Program-made: the position numbers and the translations under genes
In this document: in pieces, positions 1 to 40,669 of the stretch
Layout of the letters: each line of letters starts with the position of its first letter
Numbering within the stretch: the stretch's first letter is position 1
The notes under the pieces: model-generated
Told to the model about the DNA's origin: nothing
The model's input: the letters and a program-made list of their open reading frames with translations, nothing else
Databases searched by the model: none
Origin: Eleginops maclovinus
Lineage: Eukaryota; Chordata; Actinopteri; Perciformes; Eleginopidae
Length of the DNA stretch: 64,000 bases
Assembly: GCF_036324505.1 (NCBI RefSeq)
Contig: NC_086368.1
Location: 10,853,421 to 10,917,420 of the forward strand
Direction: 5' to 3'

Positions 1-2034
1 CTGTAAACAAGCCAATGTTAAACCAGATTATCTCCACAAGTGGTTCTTGTGGTTTCATTTTAAAATGTTCTTAATAAAGCTTTCCTTTTACCTGGAAAGA
101 TGTCACGTCATCACTGCTACAGCAATACTAATAATATTTATTTTAATTATTATTTTTTTAAAGTACAAATGCAAATAAATGTTGACTAATGACATGTCTT
201 CTAGGAATAATGATTATATGTGACTATCTTTCAACTGTTTTTTATTTTGTTTAGATTTACCATGTAATATTATTTGAAAACGTGGTGGCGTTGATTAGCA
301 CACAGATCTTACCAGATGCTGCAGATGCTAACAGCTACAGACCCGGCAGAACTACCCACACAGCTATATCCCAACAGCAATTGGAAATAAGTATTGTCAA
401 ACTACGGCAAGCGTACGATCACTCTCACCACTCACCTGTGTAATAATAGCTAGCGGAACTAGGTCATTGGAACACGTAATTTGCCATTACAAACATGAAA
501 CAGGAAGCAGCAAGGTCTTTTGCTTATGACATAACTAGGAAAACAAAGTAAGTAGTTTGTCAAGCAGATTCCTAATTGCACCAGAATAATGTATGTGCAA
601 AGTACGTTTAGCAGATTTAGCTAACATTCAGGTATTAGGTCATCCTCTAAACTTTATTGGTTTAAGGTTTACAGCTTTTCTTTATTACAGATACAAGTTT
701 TTCAGTGTAAGCGCTAATGACCCATAGCACTTGACCCATCTGACTTATTTTCCGAGATGTTGCATCATTACCACCTTTCAACTACATAATAAGATCCAGA
801 CTGTAAAATAAAATAAAACAGAACTATCATTTTATACCCATCCATGTGCTGTTTCATGACCATAAGAACGTGGCATAAAGTCTGTGAGAAACTTTGAGAA
901 TACGGCTCAGGAAGGAACAGATTTAGGCCCACTGACAATTGGCAAAGAAATGTTAATATAAGCAAGATGATACCTCTGCCATATTAAACACACAACGGTG
1001 GTAATATTACTAGTTTTTGCCATTGGCTGTGTGTGTAATCATGTCAGGAGTGCACATACCCCAGAGTGTGTGCCAGGGCTCTGGTCAGCCCACCCGTCAG
1101 AGATGTGCTTCCAACTCTCCCTTGGCAGGCTCTTTGAAATCCGTCTTACCTCTGCAGCGGTCAGCAGAGTCAACATCTCCGTCAGACCACATGTAAACGC
1201 TGAGCATATGAAGCAGTGTGACTGGAGACCTTGTGTGTGCCTGAGCCTTTTTAATTGGGTGTGATATGGGTTTATGCAAAATGTGTATGCAGCTGCTGAA
1301 TTAAAGGGTCATTTCAGTGATTCTCACCAAGAAAATATAGACATGCACAAAGTATTACTTATAAGCGCAAAAGGTTTTGAAATAATGTCTGCACTCCATC
1401 CCAATTAAATGGCAGAATAGTGGAATTTCACACCATTAAAAAATGTAATATAAAAATGTTTTTTAAAAATATTTACAGAATGTTTTAGAAATGTATTTGA
1501 AGTGATATACAAAACATTAGTAATATGTGTGTCTTTGGTTTTACATTTTTTTCCAACCATTTCAGCAATTGAGGAATGAAACAAGCTAGTAAAAATATAT
1601 TCAAAAAATATTTTTGATATATTTAGATATTAAATGGAAAATCAAGGGAAACTACATGTTAAGGGGATGCAACTGTTTTCAATCCTTCATTTAAGTTCAC
1701 TTATACTTATATTTCTGAAGACATTGCTTTTGTTATCAGTCAAAGGTGCCTTAAAAAGCTCCTAAGCCTTCACAAATGACTATTATAGTATTTAACATTA
1801 AAGTAAAAAGTAAAACATAAATGCAAGTATTTGATCACTTCTGTAAGAGAAGAAATATGTTTTTATATATGTTCGGGCTGTTGCAATTGGGTGTAGCATC
1901 AGATGTGGTGTAGCATTGTGGCTGCAGTGTTAATTCCTATTCACCGCTGCCCTTTTGCACCTTGCTCTAAAAGCTCCCCGGAGCCTTAGCTTAAGGAAGT
2001 TTGAAGCCTAAACCCTCTCCCTACACCCCCCTCC

Positions 2035-2071
<37 letters not shown>

Positions 2072-2250
2072 TCTGCCCTCCCTCCATCTCTCTCTCTCCC
2101 CTATTCCTTTCGCTCAGCTCATAACTATCAGAGCCAGACGACTGACTGACACACAAAACTCTCCTGCTCACATGCACACACACACACTCACTGCACATGC
2201 ATTGAGTGGAACAGATCCACAGAGCTGCACAGTAGTGAGGCAACTCTGAG
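1..2250. other. Intergenic DNA upstream of apcdd1l
   Basis: I see no coding exon on either strand. Short open frames here (for example 998-1264 +) lack splice context and recognisable protein sequence. The stretch is AT-rich apart from the last 300 bases, which become pyrimidine/CA-rich on approaching the apcdd1l leader. The promoter probably lies around 1900-2250, but no clear TATA box or CpG island marks a start site. Confidence 0.6.
2037..2069. repeat. (CA)n microsatellite
   Basis: About 16 uninterrupted CA units lie just upstream of the probable apcdd1l leader, in a pyrimidine-rich setting. Confidence 0.95.
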
Positions 2251-2346
2251 AGAGAGGGGGGAGTGGAGAAAGAGAGAGATAGAGAGAGAGAGCATTTACT
2301 CTCCCTCTGTCCTCACTCAAGGAAAGCAGCAGTGTGGGGAAGTTGC

Positions 2347-2526
2347 ATGAAGCGCTTGGTTCCAACTGAGGACTTTCTAATCAGACCATGTAAGCCCAGA
2401 AGAGGAGGCAGAAAAAGAAGAAGAAACTTCCTGCTGGCTGAAGGAGACCAGACTTCTCTGAGGGATTACTGGACTCTTGCTATTTGTTCTCTTGTCATGG
2501 TGATATCCTTCATGATTGACTGTTGA
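2347..2526 (+). CDS. Upstream ORF in apcdd1l leader, 59 codons, possible micropeptide
   Basis: An ATG-initiated frame ends at TGA 97 bases before the chosen apcdd1l start. It predicts a short peptide with acidic and hydrophobic residues at 8-12, a strongly basic block at residues 16-26 (KPRRGGRKRRR), and a C-terminal hydrophobic stretch at about 41-57 (YWTLAICSLVMVISFMI). The arrangement resembles a small tail-anchored or single-pass protein, but I recognise no family. The ATG context is weak (T at -3), so leaky scanning to the main start is expected. It could act only as a translational regulator of apcdd1l, or be chance. Nothing in the sequence alone proves translation. Confidence 0.3.
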   Translation: MKRLVPTEDFLIRPCKPRRGGRKRRRNFLLAEGDQTSLRDYWTLAICSLVMVISFMIDC

Positions 2527-2562
2527 TGACAGGAGCCTCTCTGTGTCTTGGATTTCCCAAAG

Positions 2563-2570
2563 GATCAAAG
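2563..2570 (-). promoter_or_regulatory. TCF/LEF-type motif in apcdd1l exon 1
   Basis: GATCAAAG on the plus strand reads CTTTGATC on the minus strand, which matches the TCF/LEF consensus. It lies 53 bases upstream of the apcdd1l start codon. The paralogue APCDD1 is a known Wnt target, so a TCF site is plausible, but one 8-mer is weak evidence. Confidence 0.3.
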
Positions 2571-2622
2571 CTTGTTGTTTGAGCTGAGGAGTGTGTGAAT
2601 GAAGTGTGTGCAAGCGGGAAAC

Positions 2623-13784
<11,162 letters not shown>

Positions 13785-14630
13785 AGACATTGTTTAAGAA
13801 TCAAGTCTGCTACACAGCTGAAGTCATTGATGAAATTGTTTTCTGGCAGCTTTCTTTCACTCTTCCTCCATATGATGACGACTAACATGTGTGATTGTCA
13901 AAAGAAATCATGAGACACTCAGGAGAGATTAATAATTGTTTTATATCTGGCCTTCAGGTGCTGCCTGTAGATTCACTTTAATGACTCTTACCGTCAGCTA
14001 CATTTCTACCTAAAACTAATCTGTATACAAACCACAAATGTATACAAGTGCCATCATTTCAGTATGTATTATATACTTTTATACCGTCCTCCTTTTGTAT
14101 ATTGATCAGCTGTTCTCACTTTACAGATTAATTATTTGTTTTGCATATTTCTGTATGAATGCAGTTTTCTTGTCATGCTTTTTATTACACACAGCAAGAT
14201 CACAGTGTTGAAGTGTGGAAGATTTTCCAAAAGCCATGGACCTTGCAGCAGACTTCTCACAAGAGCTTATTTTCCTCTTTAGATGCAGTAGAAGGAACTC
14301 TATACATGGACATTGCTCTCTTAGAATGCTGGAGAGAAAAGAAATGCTGGAAAAAGTTGAATCAGCCCTCTAATAGCTGCCATCATCATTGATCGAATGC
14401 CACTGTGCTATGAAATGTTGCCTTATCTCTATCCTCTGTCAAGCTTGTTTGTTATTCTGCCTTACTATCAGCACTCAATCCAAACAAATCAATTGAATAT
14501 TTATTTTACCCATTTATACTGTATTTTTTGATAAGAGAACGATTTTTGGTTTAATATTTTTAGTTAGTTTGCCATTTATGAAGAAGTGATTATCTTCTAT
14601 GTGTAATAAAAAAAAGCTTTTCATAACGTT
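13785..14630 (+). other. apcdd1l: apcdd1l 3' UTR
   Basis: The region follows the apcdd1l stop codon and ends about 20 bases after an AATAAA. It holds no convincing open frame. The end position is inferred from the hexamer alone. Confidence 0.6.
14605..14610 (+). promoter_or_regulatory. apcdd1l: Polyadenylation signal for apcdd1l
   Basis: AATAAA lies 820 bases downstream of the stop codon, followed within 25 bases by the T-rich stretch TTTTGTGTTTAG. It is the first canonical hexamer after the stop codon that I noticed. Confidence 0.55.
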
Positions 14631-17539
14631 TTGTGTTTAGTTGGTGTTTGAAACAAGAGTCTGAAGTAAAAAAAGAGACTTTGCAACAAAGCTAAGCGCT
14701 AACGTCATGCTAACATGCTGATGTTTAGTCTGTGTAATTGCCATGCTCACCATCTAAATTTATTAAAATATTAAAATATAAATATAATAAATTAAAATAT
14801 TAATAAGCACTAAGCACAAAGTATGGTTAACTATGCTAATCATAAACCAAAGTATTCGGAAAATTGAAATCCTGATCTGTTGATTGTGGTCAAAGATACG
14901 TTAAAACTGGAGTGAAGGACTTTTGTTTATAATTCAACGTTACTTAAATCCCTTGCCCAACAGATTGCCTGGAATGTCTGTTTTGAGAGACCATATGTAT
15001 GTTCGTGGCAACTTTTCCAATACCGGCACACGTTTACTCGCTCGAGGGCTCCCAGTGTCTCTCCCATCCCTTGAATTGCTCTCTTCAAATCATCCGTGCA
15101 CATGTTTACCTACTTCAATTGGGAGAATTGTCTTCATAAACATTTGGTGGACGCTTAGGATTTACCATCGAATTCATAGCTGATGTTCCGTTACTCTGTT
15201 ATTATTTTACTTCTCCCACTGCCAAAAAGGTAAGACCTGTTCTGCTCTCCAGCTTTAATTATTCAATTCAAAGTTATTTCAATCATAAGAAGGACGTAAA
15301 AGTCTGAATAAAACTTCAGAGCATTCAAACATAAAACCTTGAGAAATGTCGGTCAGTACCACAAAGTGTTCCCCAATGTCAGTAGGATTCCTCCCTGGAA
15401 AACATAAATATCTGCTCAAAAAATATCATAGCAATCAATTCAATAGTTGTTGAGGTAGTGCAGCTTTAACTACAAAGTGGTGGACCGACTGACCTGCACA
15501 AGGAAAAAGAAAAGCTCTTTGTGCTGCTGTTTTATTTCAAAAACAAAACAGAAAATTGGGACTGTTTCATCAGCTGGATTTTGTCTTCTATCAGATGTTC
15601 AGACTGCGACCTGATTTAAAGCCCAGATAGTGGGTGGGTGAGTGTACTGCCGTTTGACAAATAGCCGTCATATGGCTCACACATTACACAAGGCATTCCA
15701 GTGCGGGTCCAACTTTTGAAAACATACGGATATCAGATTGGATGCACACACAGTGTATCATTAGAATAAACAGCCATCAGCCAACCAAATAGATTTTGCA
15801 GTCACTCTGATGATAAATGAGGCGAGAGAAGCTTCAGTTAAGACAACAGATGAATATATATATAGCTCCAGATTTTCAGTGTTATGACTGAAGCAAGTGA
15901 TGCATTGTGCCTTGTAGAGAGAGATATCTCCCATTAGTGAAATCATGACATTTGCGTCCATGAAATGACTGCAGGCAGTTCAGCTCAACGTCATATCACC
16001 AGAGTGAGCTGTAGCCTACAAAATGTTTTACATGCAAATCAACTTATGTTCTGGCCCAATTAAGAAAGAAAACAAATTCCACTAAATATTCATTATATTA
16101 TTTCCTTGAGAGAAGAAAAAGGGTCACAGCAAATCCCAGTTGGCTGCCTCAGTTCCAGTTGTTTCTGCAAATTGCATTAATCCATTTGTCACATTTTTAA
16201 GACTTTGGTCAATTTGTAAAAAGATAGCTACGAATTCTGAATCTATTAATATAGTCAATCAAACAATAGCTCTTTTCCATGTTAGACTCTCAAATTGAAT
16301 GCTAGGGCTGTCACTTAGCAGGCATAAGACTTTCTCGACTTTTTTGTGACTACATTTACATCCCCTATGCCATTTGATGTCTATACTCACATTATAGCTA
16401 CATTTGGTTAAATGAGAGCAGTGAGGCTGAAACAATCAGTCAAGCTGGGAAAAAAAAGAAATTGGTAAAAGACACCATAGAGCTCAGTAGAGCTGTGAAC
16501 TGCTGACTGAAGTGACTCTGTGTTTAGATATACAGTTTTATAGTCACACCAAGATTCTAAAACAAACCTTTCAGTGCAACAATACACAAGTCTGCACTTT
16601 CAGGCCATTGTCTGTGTAGTAGCTTTAAAATGATGATGATGAAATAATGATGGCAACATTATGTTAGTTGGTTCTCTAGCATTCAAATACTGGGGACAGA
16701 AAGAAAGAGGGAGAGGTAGTCCTTTCCAGAGGCTACATAATGTTCCTATTAACTCCTGCGAGAATGGTGATGGCAGCTGTTAGTCCCATGAGGTCATCCC
16801 ACAGGCTTGGATGGGGAATATAGGTCTGTAACCTCATGAAGGCGATACACACTGAGAGAAAGAAGAAATGATAGTGGACGTCTGGTAGTTATCTTTACAA
16901 TGAGTTGCAGAATGTGTTGTCAAACAGATAACCGATGGAACCAGCAGCAACTACTTAGATCCAACCAGGTTGTTGTGTGCCGGATATGGCCATTCGGTAA
17001 TGATGACTGAAGAGGGGGGCCCGGGGGCTGCTGTTTTTCATAGTCTGTTCATGGTTTCTAGAATGGGGCTTAAAGTATAGTGACTGTCAAGGCACAGAAG
17101 ACTGCAGGGCCAACCTGGTAGTAATCAGGCCTGATGGCTTATTGAATGCATCCATTTTAAGACCACATTTAATTTGAAAAGTAAAAAGCTAGTTTGCAGT
17201 CTGGATATTTAGATTTTTGAGTCACAAAAAATGAAAATATTTTAAAAAAAACGTATAATGCTACAATTAGAAAGAGGAGATAGCAAGCAAAAAGACTGGC
17301 AACAGTAGGAAATAGGTAGCCTGGAATGCAAAATTGCAAAATCAATCATTTAGCAGCTCTGCAGCTCACAGATTACATCTTATATTTGGGTTTTCCCGGG
17401 AGTCTTTTGTGTAAAAAACAGTATGTCTACACTGCAGCAAGGCTAACTATCTGCTACCTACATGATAGTAAAAACAATCAATTGAGATATGTTAATATTT
17501 ACAGGGCTTCAACAAATTATTGAAACCACTCTTGTATCT

Positions 17540-17850
17540 TTGCTAATTGTGAAGCTCCACCCAGCAACTGATTAGCTTAGCATAGATAGGAAGCATGGGA
17601 CAACAGCAGGCAGGTGTAATCCAATAACTTCAATGTTAGTAGTTAGTGTTACCATATGCCATTAGTTTAATCTGTGCAAATATGTAAATGTAAAAAGACC
17701 AGAGGCTGTAGTTTCCCCAAGCTCCCAGTCTTTATGCTTAGCTTAGCTAAGGTAACCATCAACAGTCAATTGTTGGAGTGGTATCATTTTTTTTTTCAGA
17801 CAAAGTATTTCCCAAATGTCAAACAATTCCTTTAAGACAAAAACATCCTT
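17540..17850 (-). repeat. Degenerate teleost dispersed repeat, copy B
   Basis: Read on the minus strand it contains a TTGACATTTGGGAAATAC-like head near 17806-17823, a TAAGCTAAGCATAAAGACTG block (17726-17745) and a GGGGAAACTACAGCC block. These occur in the same order as in copies A and C. Confidence 0.6.
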
Positions 17851-18377
17851 TGGTATTTCAATCATTTATTGTTTTAACTGATTAAAAGCAATGCAAGAAT
17901 TTAGGGGCACGTGCTCTTAGACTATGAAAATGGCCAAAATTCCTTCAGCAGTTGAAATCATCCAGGATTGTAAGCTATATCCAAAGTAATGTCAGAGGAA
18001 TTTATTGAGGAAGCTTTAAGGACCACAAGTACAAGAGGGGAATCAAAAATGGTGAAGCTGTCCACATGATCCACTGTATCATATTCTTAGTTTTAACTTT
18101 AGTTTGACTTTCTGTAGCCTTCACTGAGCTAGAAGCATAAAAAACCCAACCTCTTCACGCAACTTTAAGAAGAACGTTCCTATGGACTGTAAAAAAAAAA
18201 AGGAAAATAAAACAAGCCCTAAGGAGTTTCCTTTCAGTTAAACCAAGTTTCCAAACCATAAACTGTTTGGTGGTTTCGTCTGATAAATGTTCTGGTAAAA
18301 CAACGACACAGCGCTGCTTTTCGATAGAAAATACAGCAAAGGTCCCATCTCCAGCTTTCCTATACACATCCTCTATA

Positions 18378-18495
<118 letters not shown>

Positions 18496-21400
18496 ATTAA
18501 AATTACATCATTTTAGTTGTACGGATAACATCCAACCTCCCTCACTCATTCAAATTTCAGGCTTGGTTAAGAAAATCCCATTATTTCTATCAGAATGTGA
18601 GCTGCAGCTGCCCCATAAAAGATAAGTTGGCAAGCACAGTTGAAACAAATGAGTTTCTATTGAAAACTGTGTCCTCTTGGCTCTGAGACAAATGTACAAA
18701 AAGTTGTGTTTGCCCACAGCGCAGCGACTGCACTTTCCTGCTTGATCTCATGCCAAATAAGAAAAGACTCATTTCTTTCATGACCTCATGCTCAAATACT
18801 TACCCGCTACTGAACAGATCCCCCTGCCTATGGGCCCCTAAATTTTCTTTTTCTTAGTTTGAATTCCTCATCGATCGGGACACAATTAGTGCAAGACATG
18901 TTTAAATGTTTTACCTTGGTCAATATATGATCAACAATACACGTACAAAAGTATGTTTCAGAGTAATATTGCTCCTCTGGCTAATCATTTTTGGATTTAT
19001 CTTTATTATTCTTTGTATTTTATTTTTATAATCAAGGGCATCATTTATGCTGCCCCCGTCAAAAGCCTATCTTTGTCTAACTTTATAAATCAGCTTGTCG
19101 GAGTTAAAAAATACTTTAATATTGTTTATATATATATATTGTATATATTATTTTTTACTTTCATATAAAGATTTTTAACATAGTAAAGTTCAAGTTATGT
19201 ACCTAAAAGTTGTTTTATATATATAAAGTTATTTACAGTTCAAGACAATTCAGTTAAATGGGTAGTCGGAGGGATTGGGTCATTTCTAAAGATTATTCTG
19301 AGGGTCAATGGAAAGGAAAAAAAGAAAGAAAAATGTTATAAATTCTTTTGACTTTTCTCTAATCTTTGTCATTCCATGTAAATATTTTTTTACGTCAACT
19401 TTTTTCTGAAAGGTAACTATTAACTATAGCTGTCAAATAAATGTAGTGGTATAGAAATTATACTTATTCCCCGGAGAAGGAGTATAAAGTCACATAAAAA
19501 GGAAAGACTCAAGTAAAATATTTGTATAATACTTGAGTTAATGTTCTTGGATGGAATTAGGATAAAACAGATCCCGGAAAAGAAATCCTTTTTGTGAATC
19601 ATAAAAACATAACAGATGAACAGTAACTTCCATCATCCAGTATGAGACAACCTCGTTAACGTATTTGTTGCCTTTGGGACTCATTTTGACAGAAAATTCC
19701 CCTCAGAGCTATCTGTCAGATGTGGTGGCTTGTTAAACCAGGTCATGTTTCTGCTCCCAGTTTAAGATCACAGAAATGATTGAAAAGGTTTTTGCTGTAG
19801 AGATCTGCCACGGGGCCCATTCTTCCAGACTGCACCCCTCGGCTGCCAGTTGTCCCCCCTCCAACATCGCTGGCAAGCTTCGGGTCCTTTTAAAACATCC
19901 ATGGTCCCAAAACCCTTACAGGGAACTCTTGTAAGTAGAACATTTGCATGAAATTTGGCTTATGGGTTGCCAAATAAATATACCAGAGTACAGAATTTAG
20001 TTTCCTTTGGAAAATAAATTAAGGTATGTATAAACTAGCCAAATATGTGAATCCTATTGATGAAATAGGAGGTAGATTCTTTTCTCTGTGAAAAACAATA
20101 CTTTTCGCGGGGCCAAAATGAATTATTGCACAGTTACACCAAGAATAGGAGATTGACATGCTGCTGCATAATTAAATCTTTGGTGTGTTTTCCAACATTG
20201 AAGCGCAGCCAGACATCATGTTTTATTGTAAAGACATCAACGAAGACCATGTTCACTCGAACAAGGGTGGGAGTGAGGCACAGTGCTTAATGACCCGTTA
20301 AAGTCTCTTGACATAAAGTACAGAACCTTTATAAAATATATCCAGTACAAGGGTCAGAGATACATTACTAATATGATTTCCTTCTGTCAGTAGGTAGAAC
20401 CACCCGTTGAGTATGAAGTCAAGTAGAGGTTCATTTAATATCTTGCATTGTCAGGATTACTTACTCATGTAACTTCTATTCCAAGCAATTTGTGAATTGC
20501 TCAAACACTTTATTTTGAACTGTTTATAGTTTCCCTACCGTACATTTCCAGTTTTAAGTTCCGGGGACCCCAGTTATGAATCATAGCTAAACAATTTTAG
20601 TCTTATTGAACTTTCTGGCAAACAAACATGTTTTTGTCCTTACATACTGAATATGAAATGTAGCCTATCCTTATTTGATGTAATAATAATGGTTTATAGT
20701 CATCCAACTTTATTGCATCTGGGGATAACGCTTCATTACCTTTCCACAAAGTAGGGTTTCAAAAGCTTAGAGACAAGCAAAACTATTATGGCCATTTGTT
20801 ATTGGGACGTAGTCTACATTTGCATGCAGTATGCATACGATAGGGACCAATTTCTTTATAACATTTGTTCATATATGCATTGCAGTCTGTAGCACAAAAG
20901 GTCACTTAGCACCTTCCGCTGCACAGAGGATATCTGTACATCCTGGAATACTTGGCAAATTGAATTAAGTAAAGCCAACTATGAGAAAATATGATGTGCC
21001 AAACCCAACAGTAGGGTAGTATGGGTATTAAAACAAAGTCTTCCTACCAACATGCCTATAGTTGACTCATTGCCACATTTTATCTTGACAGTATAAAAGA
21101 CCCTGACATTTTAAAACAACAAGATGTGGTTTTATGGGGAGGTTTGAGTAAGACATTTTCTTGGTAAGCAGCAGTAACTTCCTGCTGGTTGAGTAATGGT
21201 CAACACAAAAACCTCAACCGCTGCCCCATGACCTCTTCTTCAGGTGAGCAGCAAACCTCAGAACTTCTCGTAATATTCATCCTTCCAGTTTTCAGAAACA
21301 TTCCTCTGTGATTGACTTTGGCAATTGATTATTTCCCAACAGAATGTAGAAAAGTAAATTAATATTGGTTAGTTTCCACCATTGAGTTCGCAGCTGTGTT

Positions 21401-21807
21401 TTGCTGCAGCCAAGCCAAACAGCTGAGCAGCTACCAGGCCCAGGTGCATGCTGGGGGGTTTCCTGACTCAAACCCTGCTCTGCTGCCTCCAGCCTCGAGG
21501 TGAAGACAGAAACACTGTCTGGTTGTTTCTGATACAATAACACCTAATCAATCACCAGGATTCTATTTTATTCAACATTTTGACATTGCAAGGGGTAATT
21601 CATTTCCTTGCAGCTCAATATTAACACTCATATCCCACTACAAATTGTGATACTGCCAACTCAAACAAAGTGGAAGCAACTGACATGCCAGATGTTTGGA
21701 TTCTTTAATGAACCTTGAAATAACTTCAGAACAGTGGCATTAAACTACATTATTGGATTTTCAGAGATTGCTACACATTTTATGCGGGAAATGGATGTTT
21801 AGCAGTT

Positions 21808-22022
21808 GGTAAATGGTAAATGGACTTGTACTTATATAGCGCTTTATCCAGTCTTTTCGACCCCTCAAAGCGCTTTACATACTACATGTCATTCACCCCA
21901 TTCACATCCATTCACACAGAGCAGTACACTTTTGCTCTAGGTAGCTACCTTTCACACACATTCACACACCGTTGGCCATGCCATCGGGAGCAAAGCATTT
22001 GAGTCGCTGGGACGAGATCCAG
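21808..22022 (+). repeat. Teleost interspersed repeat (TAAATGGACTTGTACTTATA type)
   Basis: The segment starts with duplicated GGTAAATGGTAAATGGACTT, contains two AGCGCTTTA/AAAGCGCTTTACA blocks and a run of ATTCACACA motifs, and ends near GAGATCCAGCC. I recognise this as a very common dispersed sequence in teleost genomes. It is non-coding. Its class (SINE-like or MITE-like) cannot be decided here. Confidence 0.65.
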
Positions 22023-24925
22023 CCTTCATCTTCATGTACTCAATAAACACATTTTTAATCTCAATCAATGTATCTGAGGAAACTAAGAGATGGCGTTGGA
22101 AAATTAGAATGTTTAATTAACAAGACGTTACTCAGTTACACAAAAACTAAAAATACGAATGGGTCGTTGTAGCCTTCTTACGTTGCAGCCATGTGACTTT
22201 GTGATGAACTGACTCAAATGATGTCAGCGAGAAGTGTCTGTTGTGTCTAAAGAAGTAGAAGTTTGGAAATGCAGAAACTTGAGTGTGTGCAGTTAGAGAG
22301 ACGTGAGCTTAACAGAAGTCTGTAACCTCGGTTTGAGGTTAGCAGCTTGAGTTGCTAGAATAAAGTAGCAGTATCCACACAACTAATCGAAATGTTGATG
22401 GTTGTTTTGCATTTTGGGTAATGTACAGTAGATACCATGTCAACTAAGAAGAATCTCTTAATTGACTCACAATATTTTACAGAAAGAATGTGACATTTCA
22501 TCAAGATGCACCTTAAAGGGATGGTTTGGATTGTCTGAAGTTGGATTTTATGTTCTGAAATGTAATATATATGAATGTGCACCTTAACATGTGCATAACA
22601 GGAAATGACTTCACACAGTTAGGTAGGGGATTTATTCATTTAATTTATTAAGATGCTACATAGTCCAACCAGGTTGGGTCTTTTTTATACACCAGAGAGA
22701 CTACTTGAACTAGGAATATTAATCTTCTTCTCAGATAGACGTATTTATTTATTTATATACATACAAAACAGTTTGCCGACTGCTTACATTGATCACGGTG
22801 ATGGTCAGAGACTCCAGGTCAGTGTAGTGTGTTTTACAACCGGGCCTGGATCAATTAGTACACACACAAAATAATTATTGTTTGTTTGATCCTCATTGGA
22901 GTAGCACACTGGTAGGGATTACTGCGTCAAAGCAGGATGGTGCTTTATAATATATATTCAAAAGACAGTATATTATGGTACAGTAAACTGTTCTGAAACT
23001 CCAACCAGGATTCAATGAACAAGAATAATTATCTGCCAGTACTATAGGACCCAGGTCTGATAACCCCAGATGGGACTGTAGATCAGGTCTGTCTGCCCTC
23101 CCTCTAAGCAGCAAGTAATCCTCATCCCAACAACTTTACAGAGATACAGCAGAAACACAAGCTCATGTATATTTTAACCTTTTACTTCACAATCATATCC
23201 ATCATTTCCCCCTCCGCCTAAAATTAAAATATGGTGGCATTAAGTATTTCTATTTCACTTTAAACAAAGGGTAATGCATTCTGAATCTCATATGGATACA
23301 GAGGAAAAAATATATGAACTTTTTTCTTCAACACTCTCACTCTTCATTGCCTTTTTCCCCCGTCATGCAAATTTGGAGATGAAACAATTTGAGCGTGTGT
23401 TTCGGTTTATTTTTGACCAAGACATAACCATCGCCTCTGGAACAGTACAATGTCATCATGTGGTCCCCTCAAGGATATAAGCTAGGACGTATGTGCCCCA
23501 CCCTCCCTCTGGTTTAAGAAGAAAATCAAATGTTATGCTGCAGGAAGATCAAAGGAGAGACACTCTTAATCTTAGTGCATTCAAAATGAATATGACTTCA
23601 AATGCAGTGAGGGTATAACATTAATAAGCAACGGATAAATGCTGAACAAACACCAACAAACTAAACACAGGCCTGCAGTGGAGTGGAAAAAAACCACATA
23701 AAAATCACCAGCAGCAGAGAAGCTGGAAACACTCAGTTGATCTCTGACATACATTTGCCCCAAACAAAACAGAACGTCAACAAATGTATGGCTCAGTAGG
23801 AAAATATGAGAAAACCAAAAAGAGCTGGAAAAGACCCAAGGTCTCTCTGAGAGGACACTGTAACAGGACCTTGGTGTTGTTGATGCTGTAAGGGAAACAC
23901 GTAACAGTCACATGCACCTCCCGTTAGCTCTTACTATATGGATGCATGCTTTCTCTGTGTGGGTGTATTTCTATATATATGTATATTTATGTACATTTAT
24001 GTACTGTATATACCTCTTATATACCTTTGTCTTGGCCTGAGAATAACTTGCCCAAATAGGTCACAAGGCAAGCCATTTATCTGTTTAACATGTACAGAAA
24101 TCATCCTACAAATCTGGAGTTCATTTTTGTAGCTGTAATATTCTTAAAAGCTTTTTCACCCCAACAACAAAATAATTACTTAAAATCATAAAAATCCAAC
24201 AAATGCAGAAAAGAAACTCTGAAAATAAAGTTGTGCAAACCTACAACCAAATAACATAGTATCATCACTGTTATAAAAGCAATTAAATTAGATTCAAATA
24301 GTAGATGTGAACGCATGCAATCAAACATCCCCCCCTTCTGACAACAGGGGGTGTGGTGAGCAGTGAGTGACATGTGACGGGAAGAAAGGTAGAGTGAAAA
24401 TAATAAACGACATGAGGAAAGAAAATACGTATAGTGTTCACTGATCAAGTTTGTTCTACAATGAAAGACGAGCTGATTTTACAAAGCAATGATTGCAGGA
24501 GTCAGATTGATAGCCCTGTGTGTGTAACCCCGACTGTGTGGATCATTCCTCTGGAAAATCCCTTCCTTAAAGGAGTTTTAGCTGGAAGGGACAGGGATAT
24601 ACTGTACAGTGTGTGTGTGGGGCGGTGACGTATACATATACATCGGCTCTGGCCTCCGTCATTTAGAAAAATAAACAGCAATACACTAAAATGACATTCA
24701 CACAATTTCAAACTGATGCAGTCGCAGCAACACTCCCTCGCCGGTGTTAGAAAATTGGTCTCGATCACTTGCATTAAATCATGTTTCCATTACTCCCCAC
24801 CCCCACAGTCATCTGTATACATTAAACTTTGGGAAAGAGGGCCAGAATGATTATGTGATGTTTACGTAGAGGCAAGACCTGTAACAGTTGGTTTGTTCAT
24901 TAGATGATGAATCGTTTTTTTCTTC

Positions 24926-24931
24926 TTTATT
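24926..24931 (-). promoter_or_regulatory. vapb: Candidate polyadenylation signal for vapb
   Basis: TTTATT on the plus strand is AATAAA on the vapb strand, 162 bases past the stop codon. Further TTTATT sites occur near 22630 and 22741, so a much longer 3' UTR is equally possible. Confidence 0.35.
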
Positions 24932-25092
24932 TTCTCATACATTACCTTTTAAAATTTTACATAAATGAGACTGAATCAAAACTTGTACCACCCCCCACCC
25001 AGTGGATATGGCATTTCTGATCCAAAATCCCAGATCCCGTGTTTGATTTCTTCCCCTGAAAGCATGCTGCGGCCCGACCGAACTGCTGCCAT

Positions 25093-40669
<15,577 letters not shown>

